A DNA stretch of 64,000 bases, from contig NW_026515416.1 of assembly GCF_014898815.1 (NCBI RefSeq), positions 1,364,001 through 1,428,000 of the forward strand, read 5' to 3'. This document shows positions 25,336 through 40,900 of this stretch, one piece after another. Source of the stretch: Panonychus citri (taxonomy: Eukaryota > Arthropoda > Arachnida > Trombidiformes > Tetranychidae). A program made the position numbers and the translations under genes. Every line of letters begins with the position of its first letter. Position 1 is the first letter of the stretch. The notes under the pieces were generated by a model. That model saw only the letters and a list, made by a program, of their open reading frames with translations, did no database searches and was not told where the DNA came from.

Positions 25336-28300
25336 CAACTATTTATAATCATCACCGAACTGACCAATTGACTAACTTGGTTAGCATTTATTTTAATTCT
25401 GATTTTAATTGTGAGGATTTATTGCTTTTTTTACTCCTATTAACCTAATTATCTAATTTTTATCATGTTCAATTATTAATATAATCTCAATGCTAATAAT
25501 TAACATGATGATAATTATTGATGAACATAATAATTACCGTTGAATTTTTCTGTTGCCTAAATAAATCTGCTTATTTACTGACCATTTAATTGTTGAGGGT
25601 TAATTCATAATGAATTAACCATCAGAAATTCATCAATGATTCAATTTCCAGCACTTTAATAACTTGGAACTTTTTTCCCCAATCATTAATATAATGTTCA
25701 TAATAATCATTTTCTGGTTCATTGACTTACCATCATTATACTGAATCATCATGTTACCATGATGGAAAGCTAATTATTGTTTCATATTCATATGAATTAG
25801 CAAATTAACCAACATGATTAACTCATGAAATCAAGATGTAAATTTGGATCAGTGGATAAGCAATAGTGAATATACCAAGTGCGAAAAAAAAGTTGTAACG
25901 AAAAATTTTCTCGAAATTCGTTCCATTTGAACTGTTCAAAAGTCGATGATTGAAAAAAGTTTTACTCAAATTAGTCAACAATTGGAAATGATCCAACTAA
26001 TTGCTGGTTTAATTTTCTTAATTGAACATAATAATAATAAGTATTATTCATTTCGAAACTTTTAATTTGATTATTTTTTTTTTCTGCGAAAACTAATTGG
26101 CTTCAAATGAAGAAAAATTGATCTTTAGTTGTGAATGGTTCCCAATTGCGACAATTCACCATCTAATAGAGATAATTAATTATTTAATTAGATTCATTAG
26201 AAATTAAATTTGCTCAGAGAAACCGAGATAAATTTTAATCTAAATTAAATTATAACTTGAAATTACCATGATAAATGAATGGGAATAATAAACAGCTCGA
26301 ACTGAAAGTTTATCCAAACAAGAGCAAGAGAAAATATTAATGAATGAAACAACAAGGTTACAATTAACCAGTTAATTTAAATTGAACTGAAAGTTAATCA
26401 ATTTGGTAACCTTAAAATTGTGACCTACTTTCAAGTATCATTATCATTAAGATTTAATCAAATGTAAACACAGCAAATTTTAAATTGAAATCCATCATAT
26501 TGAGACTGTAACACCAACAGGTAAAGAAGATGATTAAACATGATGATGGAAATGATAAAAATGATCTCATCATCAACAACTATGGTGAAAATGATGATGA
26601 TTACACCAAAATGTGAGCTATTATGTAAAGGGAATCATGATAATATGAAACATGGATGAAGTTTCAACCTAAAACATTAAACGATTTTCATTTAATACAA
26701 TCAACTCGACGTGAGAGATGAAAAAATAACGGTAAACTACCTGAAAGAAAACAAAAACTATTTCTTTCTTATTAATGTTAACATTCATTTCTAAATGTAA
26801 TTGTTATGGTTTGTTAATTTACTGTTATCATCATGAACAACATGATGATGATTATTATTATTATTATTTACTAGGATAATGATGATAGATTATATTGGTT
26901 ATCAAGAGAAAGTAGATTAACTTGAATTATCCTAATAGTGGATGTAAATGTTTTCACTAATCAATTTGATAAGATTTTGGTATTAACATTATAAGATCTC
27001 ACAATTAAAGTAATAATTGCTGGTAATTGTGAATAAAATAACAATAATATTCAATGAATGATCATGTTTATCACTTTTCTGTTAAGATGATGATGATGAT
27101 GATTATCATTATCATTATTATTTCATCAGTGATTACATTGGATTGTAAGTTATTAGTTTATTAAGGTTTGTTGTTGATAAATGATTGTACAACTATTTTA
27201 ACCATTAAAAGTTACTTAATTTTGATTCGGGATTTTATATTTTGTTAGTTGATTGTTGTGTTTGTTTTGGTGATGAAGATGAAAGATGACAAAAGGATGA
27301 TAATGATAACTTGACTTATTGGACCGAGTTAGTTAGTAATTACTTGTGTTCCCATCAGAATCAGTATCAGCATTATCATTAGATGAATCTAACAATAGTC
27401 TGAATTTGAACTGAACTTTTTTTCTTTGCGATACAAAAAAAAAATATCTCTCACAATCTCAATTCTGAGTGTAGATGATGATGATGAGGATGCTGGTGAT
27501 ATATAAATAAATATTAATGATGATTCTGATGATTCTGATGATGACCTAAGAGCTAAGTTTAAGTTGTTCCTTTACTGTTGAAAATAAGGAGATACAATTT
27601 CAAGTTGTTCCTCTTTTGATTGTATTTATCGAATTGACTTTTCCATTAGAACTTTTCTTCTGTCTAATGATAACTAATTAGACGATTTTTTTTTCTTCAT
27701 CATCTTCCTCTTCAAGATTATCCTTTTCAGAATGAGTCTTTTGTTTCTGATCATTTGCTGGGAAATTTTTTCTTCCTTTTGAAATCTGAACTTTCATCGA
27801 AACTCATATTAGAACTTTTTTCTTCTTCTTCTTCTTCTTCTTGTCTAAATTAGTTTTCTGAATATTTTGATCTCCATGAGCTGAAAATGTTTTTACTCTC
27901 ATATTTTAATGATGTTATGATGATCCATATCATGTACTTATCTTATGAGTACCTTTTTTTCATGGTGACTTGACTTCATATAATAATAATGACATGTCAG
28001 AGGTAAAGGTTGATTCCAATTCTTAAGGTGAGTTATCATTTACCTCAGTTTTTGGTTTCCTTTTCTTCACTTTAGTTAACCTTTTCATCGTCAGTTGCAT
28101 CCTCATCTTACCTTTTCCTGATAAATCAATATTGTTACAAAGCTTTAGAATGGTCAATCAGGTGAACTGGGAATTCCTTTCATAACAATATCAGGTAAAG
28201 TGCAAGATGATAATGATAATTGTTATTTTTTTCGTTCCCTTTTTGTTAGAAATGAAAAAAGAGAAAAAACTTTTTTTTTCATATTCTTTTCAACTGAATA

Positions 28301-31300
28301 ATATTTTGATACATTTCCTTTTCCAAGGTATAACATGAACACCTACACTCACTTTCACAAGCACAATTACCTTGATTTTCCTAGTAAATCATGAATTGGA
28401 ATGAAAATTGAGATGCTCTACACATAATACTTATCATCTTCCAAGAATCTAATCATGTTATTATCACCCTTGAACTGACCAACACTCTCACATCGGTCAC
28501 TAAGGTCATAAGTTTCTGATAACTTTTTATTCATCTTATCAATACATAGATATTGTTACCTTAATAGTGATAACAATTGATATCTCAATTTACCAACCAT
28601 ACCCGATAAGTGTATACACAATATATATTTCATGTAACAGAATTGGACTGAATCATCATCAGAATCAGAAATCATCTTGATTCATGATGAGAATCAATTT
28701 CTTCTTGACCTATTCCCACTTGAAGTTTCACCATGACACACAGAGGATTCAATTACAGACTCATTGTACTGTTACTTGATTACATTGATCACTATTATGA
28801 TTAAAGATATAAAATTATCATTCCCATTATTTTATCATGGGAATTGATCCATTTAATACATTACCATTCATTGGAATTGAAAATAACTTTTTATATATAT
28901 AAAAGTATAAATATCAAGCCACTGAACTTTTTTTCCCCCGATAACTGAATCAGAATCTTAATTTAGTCTCTGATATTACAATTATAATTGATGCAAGTGT
29001 ATTACTATTGGTTAATTGAGATGATTGAATATTTATCAATAATAATCATCAACATGATACTATTATTTCAAGGATAATAATTTACTGTCGATGACAATTT
29101 AATCGTTTCCAATCATTATCGTTATCATGTTCATGATGGTGATGGTGATGATGATTAACCACGTCAAAAGATGATCAGATTAACCGATTGAACTTGTCAC
29201 TTTTAATCAGCAATGAGAAAATCTAATAACCCAATTAATCGGTAATCACGATATCCAAAGTGTAATTAACTCTCTCTTATAATGATAAGAACCTGAAATA
29301 ATCATGAAAGTTTTTCCTCTTCACTTTCTCAGTAATATTATTTACTATCTTCAACTTGGGTGAAAATTTCACCAATAGAAATAATCAATGAACATTTCAT
29401 GGTGAATTTTAGGATTTGAAACTTGCAAATGTAAATAAACTTCCATATGATTGAGATGTCATCGAGCAGAATTTGTATTTATTCATGATTAAATCTTGAT
29501 GGACTGGATTAGTGGATGAAACGATCATGAGGAAACTTTTCACTCCCAGGGAAAGATGAAGAATAAAAAAAAGTTCTGATCCGATAATATGATAACTCGA
29601 TTGATCTTTGTATCGATTGTTTCTCTGTTTGTGTAAATTGTTGTAATTCCGAAAGATGATAATATTTATACTAACCTATCATTAACTTTTATCATGATAG
29701 AAAACAATGTTCATGAAGGGAATCAGATTTGTGGATATTATCATGATGATTCTGAATTTATATGAGTATAAACAAATAACTTGTGACCTAAATTTTTCTC
29801 ATGCTTCTTTCATCCTGTAAATGGTTCAATAAATATTAACATTTTCAATCGACAAGTTATCAGAAAGATTTATTTTCAACATGATTATGTAATATTAATA
29901 TTTGTGATTGAATTAGAAACCAATCACCATGAACCTCTGAGAATCAGGATTCCAGGAAACTCAATGTACATTTGATGGTATATAAGATTTTCAATCCATT
30001 GATTGTGTTACCAGGGATTGATTTAAGTTCAGTCAAGTAAATATATTTACTATAACTATCACTTGATAAATATTATCTGAATTAATGAACTGATTCTGAA
30101 TCATCATCATCATGTTCAATTCAGAATCGTGACTTAAACTTGAATTCAAATTCAATATAATAAAGCTAATCAAGTTCATCTTTACCTGAGTAAAAAGTTT
30201 CTTATAATTATTTTCAATAGAATCTTCAACAATTAGTAAATTGTTTACAAAATATTAATAAGTTGATTGGTGATTTGAATTTAATTGTGATTATTTTGCA
30301 TCAGGATGAAATCTCAGAATTGAAATTTAGATTTTTATCATTTATGATCAACATATTGATTTGTATTATATTTGACAAGTTGATTGTTGTTAAAAATATG
30401 CTTCTTTTATTATGTTATCAATGTTGATCTTGATTGTATTTCAATTGACAATCAAAATTTGAAGCTTTTCACCTCAGGCGATTTAATCATTTCTATTCAT
30501 CATTTCATTTCAAATGTCAATCTATTATATATTATCAGCTATTCATGATCAGTAATCAGAATCACCATTCATGTTTTATTATATTGGATAAATTTTGATT
30601 CATTTGATTCTTTTGATGATCAATCTAATTGTCTGTAAATTTTGACACATTTAAACCCTTCAAATTGATCATCATTTCAATCATGATTGACTGAACAATT
30701 TAAGTTCAATTTGATTGTTAAATCACACTGAACAAATAATAATAACAATAATAATCTGAATCTAACTTGAGATTGTTGAGTTACTTTAATTGTGATGCTA
30801 CTAATTGTTTAACGAATTGAACTCACTGAACATATTAAAATTTAATTTCTCTTATATAATATTGTACATCTATTAAGATTAATTAATTTTTCATGTAAAT
30901 ACTTTCAGATTGAACTTGCTAATTGTTTATAATTGATGATCAGTAATTTGTAAATACTTTTCCATGTACTTTAACATGGTATTTGAGTATATTCAGTTGG
31001 CTCATGATTAAATTGATTCTGATCAGAATCAGATTGATTGTTTTAATCATGAGTTGCCATCTATGGGATTTGATTCGTATTGATCATCAACAATTTAGCA
31101 ACAATTTAGTAGTTTTCTAAGTGCCTATTAGATGGCGATACCATATTTGAATTTCCAACAATTAGTTAATTATTAATACTTTGAACGATCATGAGTTTAG
31201 CGCAGTTTCTGATTGCAATATAATAATTATTCATGAACTTCCAGTAATTAAGTTAATTAGTAATTTAAATTATAATCTCAGTGAATGTGTTTCAAAATTA

Positions 31301-32589
31301 TAATTCTGGTTAGTAGATTTGATAACTAAAAGCTAATCATTAACTAATCATTAACTGGGTGTAAATGAATTTTAAAATATCATTGATTTTTTGTTCAATT
31401 AGGTTGATTGTATTTGTAAAAAAAAATCAATCAACAACTATTAATGTAAAACAGAAATGATTTACCGTTAGACCAATTGATTAGCTAAATTGTTAACGAT
31501 TAGATTGATTTTGTTTTTCATGGACAATCAATAAATCATAAGTGAATAAAAACCGAAATAGATTAACAAGAAATATCAATTTTGATGTTATTTTAATCAT
31601 TTTTATCATCATAACAATCATCATACTGACCATCATGTGACTCAGTGAGTAAATTCAATTCATACTCATGAGTATTGGTCAGTTAGATTCATTTTAATAT
31701 TATTAACTTTAGTCTTCTTGTTTGACCAGCATCAAACTAATAACGGTAATAAATAAAATTACCTATTATTTATATCTTTATGAAATTATAATGTGATCAT
31801 ATTGCTACCAGAAAGATGATCGTCCAAGGAAAATAATAGCCAATGGTCAACCATAAATCTATTGCTAATTTTTTGTTATCGTTGTTATTCAAACAAGTGA
31901 ATCTTCAATTTCATTGTTCTCAATGTCTTATCATCAACAACAGAAAACTTCATCATCTTAATTATCGTCTTGGTTACATTAAGTGTTTTGAAAAAAAGTG
32001 AGTGAGGTAAACAGGGAGGAAGAAGAGAGAGAGAGAGATGATGATGATGACGATAAAGGGAGTAGGTGGGAAGTAAAATCATCAAAGGAAAACTAAAGGA
32101 AGCGAAAAAGTAGAAGAAGAAGATAAAGAGGAGGAGAAAATAAAACATGATGATGAAAAGATGAAGAGTAAAAAAAGAAGAGTCTGTCAGTGTAAGTTTT
32201 GTTTCGATCGTAAATAGAACAGTTCATTTAGAACTCGATAAACGGTGAGTTGGAAAATATTCCCCCTTATTCTCATATCTTCATGATAAAAACATGAATA
32301 TTGCAATGAAAAAAGTTCTGAACCAAAAAATTCGAAAGAAAATAAAATCGATTGAAGGAAAAACTTACCAAGTATAATTATTAAAGTTTGTGAATCAATA
32401 TGAACACAATGAACATCTGAACAATCAACATCATCATCAGCATCTTTACCTTGTGTATGAAGTAAAATTGAACTTCATTAAATTGAATCTTAATCATTAT
32501 AATTTCTCATAATGATTACGTTTTAAAGTTACAATAATCGAGCGATAATATTAGTTGGACATGTTTCCAACTCGAATAGCTAATCATTC
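25336..32589. other. Long AT-rich non-coding stretch
   Basis: I see no supported gene on either strand. It holds several short ATT, GAT and CTT microsatellites (for example about 26845-26870, 27085-27110 and 27820-27842), and a GA-rich purine tract at about 32005-32150 whose complement gives a spurious Leu/Phe ORF. It is intergenic, or an intron of the SLC35F-like gene if the exon at 13278 belongs to it. The AGATGGCGA word at 31130-31138 resembles one near other genes here. Confidence 0.5.
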
Positions 32590-35435
32590 ATGGATTCACC
32601 TAAAACCGTTATACTCGAACTCAATGATTCCCACCATCACCTCCACCACCACACCTTCAGTGCTAATTCCCGACTCAAGCGAATGCCATCCCAGGAATTG
32701 AAATATGTTCTGGTCGATGATGTTACTAATCAATGTTCAAATTCACTATCAGGTAAATTGTTTCGATAAAAGAAAATTTTCGAAAACTTTTTCGATTCTT
32801 CATTTGAAAACTTTTCTTCCCAACAATCAATCCATGGTACTTCTTGAATATCAGTACTAAGCTTTTGCTTATTAGTGAAAATCTAAAACTTTGTTATACT
32901 TTTGATTAACTTTGGGTGTGTTCGAGTATGATATTGGTTAATTGTTTAATTATTCATTTTATTACTTTCCTCTCACCATCAACGGGTAATTAAAGGCCAC
33001 CTTAATGGATTACATGCAACTGATTAAACTGAAATCTTTAATGATACATGTATCAAGTTAATTGTAGTGATTTATGTAATATTTACTTTCTTTCTGTTGA
33101 TTATCTAATTTTGGTTTATTTGTTTCCATTATGATTATTATCTTTGAGTTCTGGTTTTATTATTCAACATTAACCAGAACTTTTGTTTTTGTTTCATTTT
33201 GCTTCTTCATTATTATTCATTTATCATGTTTGTTATGGTTTCTAATTCATATCCTTTTGTATCATTAATGAGTAAACCATTGGTAATTTCAATTAGTAGA
33301 TAACTGAATTGAATCTCGGTGAAATAATCAAAAATTAACTCAACAAGAAGATGATAAAAATCATGATAATCTGAATTTCCATCTGATTTATTCAGAATTT
33401 TTTATTTTCTTCTCATTTTTCTTGATTTTATCATGAAAGGAAACAAATACCAACATGTAAAGTTCTGGGAAATCATTATAATCACTAATTTGGTACCTTT
33501 TTTACCTGAATAAGGTTAAATTGTTACCATTAAAATCATCAAGGTAATCATGATGTTCACTGATTAACTAAACTTTGAAACTTAAAAACTTTTAAAATGA
33601 TGATATTGAAAAAAACTATCGATCGATGTAAAAAAGTGATAAATATTTGAACTAAATTAATAAACTTGTGATAATGATTAATGAGACCCAGGGTGATGAT
33701 TATAATTAACTTTTCATGATGACAAGTTAGGCAATCAAGTTAATCACCAAAGTGTTGCAACTTAAATCATAATTAACTTGGGGGAAAAAATCTTACAACT
33801 GATTAATAACAAATCTGATTTTCGGTTCTTATAATATTTACAATGGTGACTCTTAATTGTGATTAAATTAATTGAATGTGTTTGTTTTTTGTGTTAATTT
33901 CATAGTTTCCTTGACATTACCATGACAATATGATGATGATGATAATTGAACACAGTTGTAAATGACAGGTAATCTTGTTGTCAACCTGAATTTTTTATCA
34001 TTTTTGCCTCCATGATGATTATATGGTTGTTATTGTAATAGTTTGGGTTTGAATTGAAGATAATTGAATAATTGAATAATTAACTGATTCTTGGATGATT
34101 ATAAAGAGAGGAATTAGTTTAATTAATGTTTCGAGTGAGTTAATATTTGCCTAATAATGGGAAAAGACAAGAGTGAAAGGATCAACTCTCATGGTGGGAA
34201 AATTTTCCCTCCTGGTGATATATTAAAAATGGAATTGATTTTTTTTTCTTCACAGAAAAACCTGAAAACATTTCATTTCCAGAATTTTGTTCAGATTGTC
34301 TTGATTTCTCATGAGGAGACACATGAGGATTCACTGAGGGTTATGACATCAATTTACTTTAGGTTTTTCAATGTAAGATATTATCATTATCATGTTTTCA
34401 TCTTGATCCTGGAATCATGATCAGAATGATGAACTTTTTTTTTCCTTTCTTACCTTTGAAAAGAAAAGAGAATTTTTTGCTCTCAATTCTGACAATTTGA
34501 TCTGGAAACTGAATCGTAACTTCAAATGAGGATTTTCATGGTATTCTGGATACATGAACATTCAATTTGAGATTATATCAAAAGTGAAAAAGGACAAAAT
34601 AATCTGGTCAGTTTGTTTGACCAGAATCAAAGTTTGCTCACAATTTTTACCTTCATTCCAGGGGACTTGTTATCTTCATTTGGTAACAGTTTGATTTAGT
34701 TAATTGCTGTTGACTTTTATCGCAATTTAATGATGATTAACATCCTCTTATAGTTAATTGGATTGTTAACCTTTTGTTACACTTTAATAACTTTTCACTA
34801 TGATTTGCATCACGTTTTCAATGGCAAATCAAATGATCAGGTTAATTTGCTTCTGTTTAGATTAACAGTTTACTACAAAATAGAGACCAATTAAATTCCC
34901 ACAACACTAATAACAATTAACATACACATGGAATTAATGTTGGATAAATTATCAATTGATTATCGATATTGATTCAATATTAATCTATAAAAAAAACTCA
35001 GTTGAAGTATTAATATTACAATTGTTGATTTTTTTTCGAGTTAATTTCATTTAATTGTTTTGTCTATCTAATCAATTCTCAATGGGACACTTTGTATTCA
35101 CATGATATATACAGAATGCTCTTGCTGTTCATGTTCATGATTAAAGATTTAGTTAATTTTGATTAGTAAATTTTTTTAATTCCATAGCGATCAATTTAAG
35201 TCTGATGATGGAAAAAGTTAATTAGTTGATGAAAAGTTTACCATGATTTAGTTGATTAGATTATGTTGATTGGTTTGAATGTGGTTCCAAAATAATTCAC
35301 AAATTACTTTGTAATATTATAATTGAAAGTTATTAACATTTTTTCAGCTCTTATTTGCTTGAATTATTCAATATGTTCACGCTGAATATTTCATTCCGGA
35401 TTATTTAACATTTTCAAGGAGATATACTTGTCAGT

Positions 35436-35466
<31 letters not shown>

Positions 35467-37906
35467 AACCATCATCATAATACTAATAATGATAATCCGT
35501 CACAACTTTGGACATGTAATAATATTAATTCAATTGAAAGGTATCTGAGTTTTCGTGTTGAAACTTTACTCAGAATAGTTAATATTCATTACTGTCCAGA
35601 ACTTTTTTGTTATGATTATTACACTTAAATTGATCTCTCGTTGTTTTAATATATATAAACGATTCATCTTCTCGTTAAAGTAATGTAAACCAATTTATTT
35701 AAATCATTCCAATCAAACGGAAGCGATAAAAGCGTTTCCCTTTTTCCTTTAACATGGTAAATCATTAATTCATGGTTGAACTTGCAATAGAACCTTTTGC
35801 AGAATAACAGTAAAGTTAAATTAGATGATTGATTTGATTATTTACTTAGAGAAATATAATTTCCATTCAAAAAGAAATAGTCAAAAGGTTATTATCAATG
35901 GAGAGAAATCAACAGTTTATTTCCACTCGATGTGGATAGATGGAGACAGCGAACAGAAAAATCCTGGAATTTGTTTATCATCATTTTCGTTGGTTTATTT
36001 TCACTGTAGTTTTTAGCATTTCGAGCATTTTTTTTTTGTTTTTATCTAAATGAGTTTTCGTTCCTATTTAGATCATCAATCATTTGGTGTGTTTTTTTTT
36101 ATAATCAAAATATTATAATGAAAATAAAACGATTATTCTGAATGAGTGGAAATGATTTTTGATTGGAACTTTTTTTCTTCTCTTTATTATCAAAATTGAA
36201 TTGATTTTCTTTTGTTTTTCCAAGTTACAGTTGATGAAATTCTGGATAATATTTTCCATTCTCTTCTGGGCTTTTCGTGAGAGAACTTATTCTTTTTATA
36301 TCTTTAAACTTTTGAACTCTGCTTTTTACATCTAACGAATAAGGAAATTGTTTTAATCTTAATGATAAAATCAATAAATTCTTGAAAGAAAAGGTTCTTA
36401 TCCAAAATCTGAAGATAATTCAGGTTATTCGATATTCAATCTATAAAAAACTGATAACCAAAGTGCCAAACAAATTCTGTCAAACTAGTTAACCAACATG
36501 ATGAAAAAAATGTTAATCGATAAACATTCAAAGGGATAGACAATTCTAATAGTAGAATTATATTAATTTTAAAAAAGTTCTTTTCGATATCCAAATGAAT
36601 TAGAAAATAATGAAACTGATGAGAATGGATTTTACATTTTTCGATTAAATAACTAATTTCAGTCAAATGTATTCAGAATATCAAATCTAAATGAATTCCT
36701 GGTATCATGATAAATCCAAAGAACATTATATTCGTAATGGAATTCCGTATTTTTCCAACTCAGAACATAATGATTGAGGTAAAAAAGAAGAGAAAAAAGT
36801 TCTCCCAAAGTAAATTATTCTCAATTCCAAGCATCCATTATCTCTGCCACTTTCATGGTGGAAATTTTTTCAATCCAGAATAATAATAATACTACTTTGA
36901 AAATGACGAACTCATCCAAATATGAATTCAACCTCATGGACAGAAAATGATTATCAATATAATAGTAAGAAATTAATTTCCTATGTTAATGTCGGCACCA
37001 AAATTTGACACTGATTTCTGTCAATTTTTGTCGATTGAATTTCAAGTGAATATATTTTTTTCTGTCAACTTTTCATTCTCCTTTCAGTAATGTTCCAAAT
37101 CCTTCATGAACCTTTCAATAAGTCCATTGAAATTCAACTAATATTATCAAGAGACCTTTTTACTTGTTCGACAATATCATAGATTATCAATTTATTGATT
37201 GTAACTATTTTTAAAACAAATACTACGAAACAATTTATGATGTAATGCTACAGGAAATTTCACCAGAATGAGGTTAAAAAGACTGAAAAGTTTCAGTGCT
37301 AATTTGTTGTTTTCCATTAATTCTGAGATCCAAGTCATGGGTGTATTTTGTTCAGTAAAGAAGCTTACATGATAGAGATCATCATGGTGGAAAAAAATAA
37401 AGTAAAGTAATAGAAAGAAAGTTAAAAGAATTGCAATTGAGAAAAATAATTCCATCATTTTCAGAAGTCGATTCCATGATTAAGCCAATTGAAGGGAGTT
37501 AAAAATCAATATCCAACTATCGTGTTGTTGTTTTCTGATATTCACTAAGTTTCACTGACCAAGAGAACTAGAAAAAGGAACCATTTAGTTTTATCATCTC
37601 ATTGAAATAAAATTGATTGTTGGTCAAGACCTTATAATAAATTATCGAAACAATCAAACGATTGACAATCTAAATGTTATATATTAGTTTCCGTTCTTTC
37701 ATGGTTATCATTTAAATCATCATGACTTTTTTACTTCATCTTTTATCATTCCGTTTCTCTCCTCTTATTGTTGCCAATATATAAATGATTTCCAATAGTT
37801 TTCCATGTTAATGGCGAAAAAAAAATTCTTTTTCAGATAAAAAGTGAATATAATATAAGTGAAAGTAGGAATCAACTGCGAAGCCCATGGAATGTTCAGA
37901 AAAAGA

Positions 37907-37940
<34 letters not shown>

Positions 37941-40900
37941 TGCTTCCATCTCTCTCACTCCTCTTTGACTTTTCTCTCTCTCTTTTCTCTTCTTTCGATT
38001 TCCTTTTCCAACTTAACGTTCGTGTTTGATTCTATCTTCTCTACGCTCTTGCGTGAAAATCGTACTAACGATCGATAATATTTTAGTACAAAATATTTCT
38101 CATCCTCATCCACCCTCATTGGAACCATGTTATCACTCTCAGCTGAATCTTCCAACTCTTTTTTTCCTCAGTAAAGTAGAAAAGGTTTACCATTATCATC
38201 CTGATTCTCTCCTTTCATTTCATCTTCATCATTTTCATCCCGAATTCTATTTTATTAATATTTTGCTCGATTCTCTCTTTTTTCCATCATCTATCTCATC
38301 ATCTCATCTCTTCTTGTATAACTTCATATCTGTGAATTTTTGTTATTAGAATTGTTTTCATTCTGTTTCCAACATCATGTTATCCCAATCATCATTATCT
38401 TCATCATCTAATTACCCTTGGCTCATAGTTCCAATAAAATAGTGCTAATAATTAATTATAATTGATACTCATCTTCTTCTCATCAGTTAAACTTTGTTTA
38501 TATTCATAAGAAATTGAAAGATGATGAGAGAGAAAAATATTCAATTGTTCATCTTTCTCATCTCCATGAACCACAACATGAGACACACATGACATTGTGT
38601 TGAAATTGAGCCTTTTATATCATCCTGATTATCGTTAAATTGTCACTTCATTTGATTTAAATAATTGATGAACACAAATGAACCAATCTGATGGTCACTT
38701 TGAATAGTAAATTGGTCATGTTAATAATAATCAGTGTCCATTATCAAAATAATCAGCTCTTTATGGATCAATCATCATTATCATCTTGACATCTAATCTG
38801 ATCAATTGTAGAATCAAATATAATGATTGTTTCCAATCAAAGTTAATTTTTGTGTCCAAAAAATCAATTGTTTGTCAATTTGAATCTTCCAAGATAATGA
38901 TTAGTTTACTTACAAGTTTTCTAATCATAATTGTCTTCCAATAAACAATCAATCACTTGGACTAATTGTTTCTCTGTGTAAATTAACCCATCACAATAAC
39001 TATTCACTTCCAATATTAGTTTATTTAATTGCTGAAATTAGACAACAATCATCTTAATCAATCGATCAATCAAATCATGTTTACTTACGGATTAGCTCAC
39101 CTTGAATGTCAAAGTAAGATTATCAACATTTTAATTTAACTTAACCACAATTAAGACTCAATTAGTGTGTTTAAATTGTTGAACACAATCAACGAATTGA
39201 ATGAAATTCATTCTTCAAATTTGTTTGATAAATTTCAAGCGATTTCATGATAACTAACTGACTAATTGCTGGTAGAAGATTAATTGTTATGATTAGTTTT
39301 AATTCAACAAATATCATAACACAAATTATTAATCTCGTTTGTTTGTCTCGTTATAATTGTGAATTGTTTATGGAGTACAATCAACTGAATTAAGTAAACA
39401 CTGAATTTATTATAATCATTATCAATGATATACTATCATGATTATCATACGATAACAATACAAATGTAATATATTATCATGTTTGATTAGAAATGGAAAT
39501 GATTTATTCTGAGTCTCATTTGTAATCAGATCTGAGAATCAGATTAGTCTTGGAAACAAATTGCTGACCAATAATTGGTAACGATAAATCATTATTGATA
39601 TAATCGCTTTTCCATCGTGAAAATTAATGATTGATTATCGTTATTAATCAGATAGAAATTAATTATTGGTTGGAAAAGTGAACAATCTTCATCAGTTCAT
39701 ATTAATAATTAAATGGAAAAAATTTTGGAAAAAGTTTTCATATTGAACTTTTTTTTCTTAATAATGTAAATTGAATCAAAAATCTGATGAAAATTGAACA
39801 ATCTAATTGTTAATATTATACAATATGAATTGTGAATTGTTTAGTTAATATCATATGAGGTTATTATTGTCACTTTCAATTCCCGATTGTGGATTCAAAA
39901 TTCAACCAGAATGTCAAGGTTATTATCTGATGAGATTATTTTTCATGATAAAGTTTTTCTCAATTCATTTCAACCTTGGCAAACAATTTAATTTAACTGT
40001 CACTTTTTGCTAAATTAAATTATATTGTAGTTTGTAAAGTAAACATTCAAGGAAAAGTGTTAATTGTTGTTTCTTAATTTTTAATCTCATTAGGTGATCA
40101 TAATTCAACTACGGAAGAGGAAGCGAATGATAATCCCAATAAGTGTTCAAATCGAGCTCGAAAATGGAGTCGAGGAATATTATTAACCTTGATCATATCG
40201 TTTTCATGGGTTGGCACTTTTCACCTGATTCGACTTTGTTATGAACGAGGATCGGCACGAAGTGCGACCATTACCAGCACCCATCCCAGCAATACTGATA
40301 ATCACAATCGTCTAGTTAATCACCTTAATAATGAAACTGCAACAATTAGTCCTTCCAAAGAAAGTGATAAGGTAAAAGTTTCATTTTTTTTACTGATTGT
40401 TTGTTGATAATTGACAGAAATTTATTCTTCTTGTTAATAATAAGAGTTTTTCTTGTTTCAAGTTCCCAATTTAAATGATTACATGCAAATGGAAACACAG
40501 AAAAGAGATACAATTAAGTAGAGAGAGAGAGAGAGGAAACGATTCCATGAAAAGTTCAGTCAGATTCAGGGCAATGTGAGTGTTTGCTATTGATTATCAT
40601 TGATTCTGAATTAAAGTGGATCGATAATTCAGGTTTAACTGATTTACCATCACTTGAGATGATAAACTTTATGAATATAAGATTTTCTTTCTCATGAAGC
40701 TCATAAAAATACACCAAGAACGTCACCATAATAACAGAATGATTAACTTAACCATTCCATGATTTTTAACGATTATTTCATGATAATATGAGAAGATTTT
40801 CGTTTCAAATCAATAGATGAGATGACAATATCCCTTTGATAGAAATACAAGTTTTATCTGATCAATTTTGTTTCGAATTTGATTTTGTGATTACAGTTAC

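Larger units (their letters stand above)
32753..40093 (+). other. Intron 1 of the SLC35F-like gene
   Basis: This 7.3-kb AT-rich intron lies between two phase-1 splice sites. I see no additional supported exon. It includes a GAT microsatellite (35437-35466) and a CT run (37909-37938), both of which generate misleading low-complexity ORFs. Confidence 0.65.

Noticed and set aside
16419..25337. CA dinucleotides flanking the large transposon as proof of a target duplication
   Set aside because: A 2-bp match has a 1 in 16 chance of occurring at random. I list it only as compatible.
31885..32148. Minus-strand 87-codon open frame
   Set aside because: It arises from a GA-rich purine tract; the Leu/Phe/Ser runs are a composition artefact.
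35428..35628. Poly-Asp open frame
   Set aside because: It is created by the GAT microsatellite and has no upstream or downstream exon evidence.
37887..38349. Overlapping open frames on both strands
   Set aside because: All come from a long pyrimidine-rich tract, and none has a recognisable motif.
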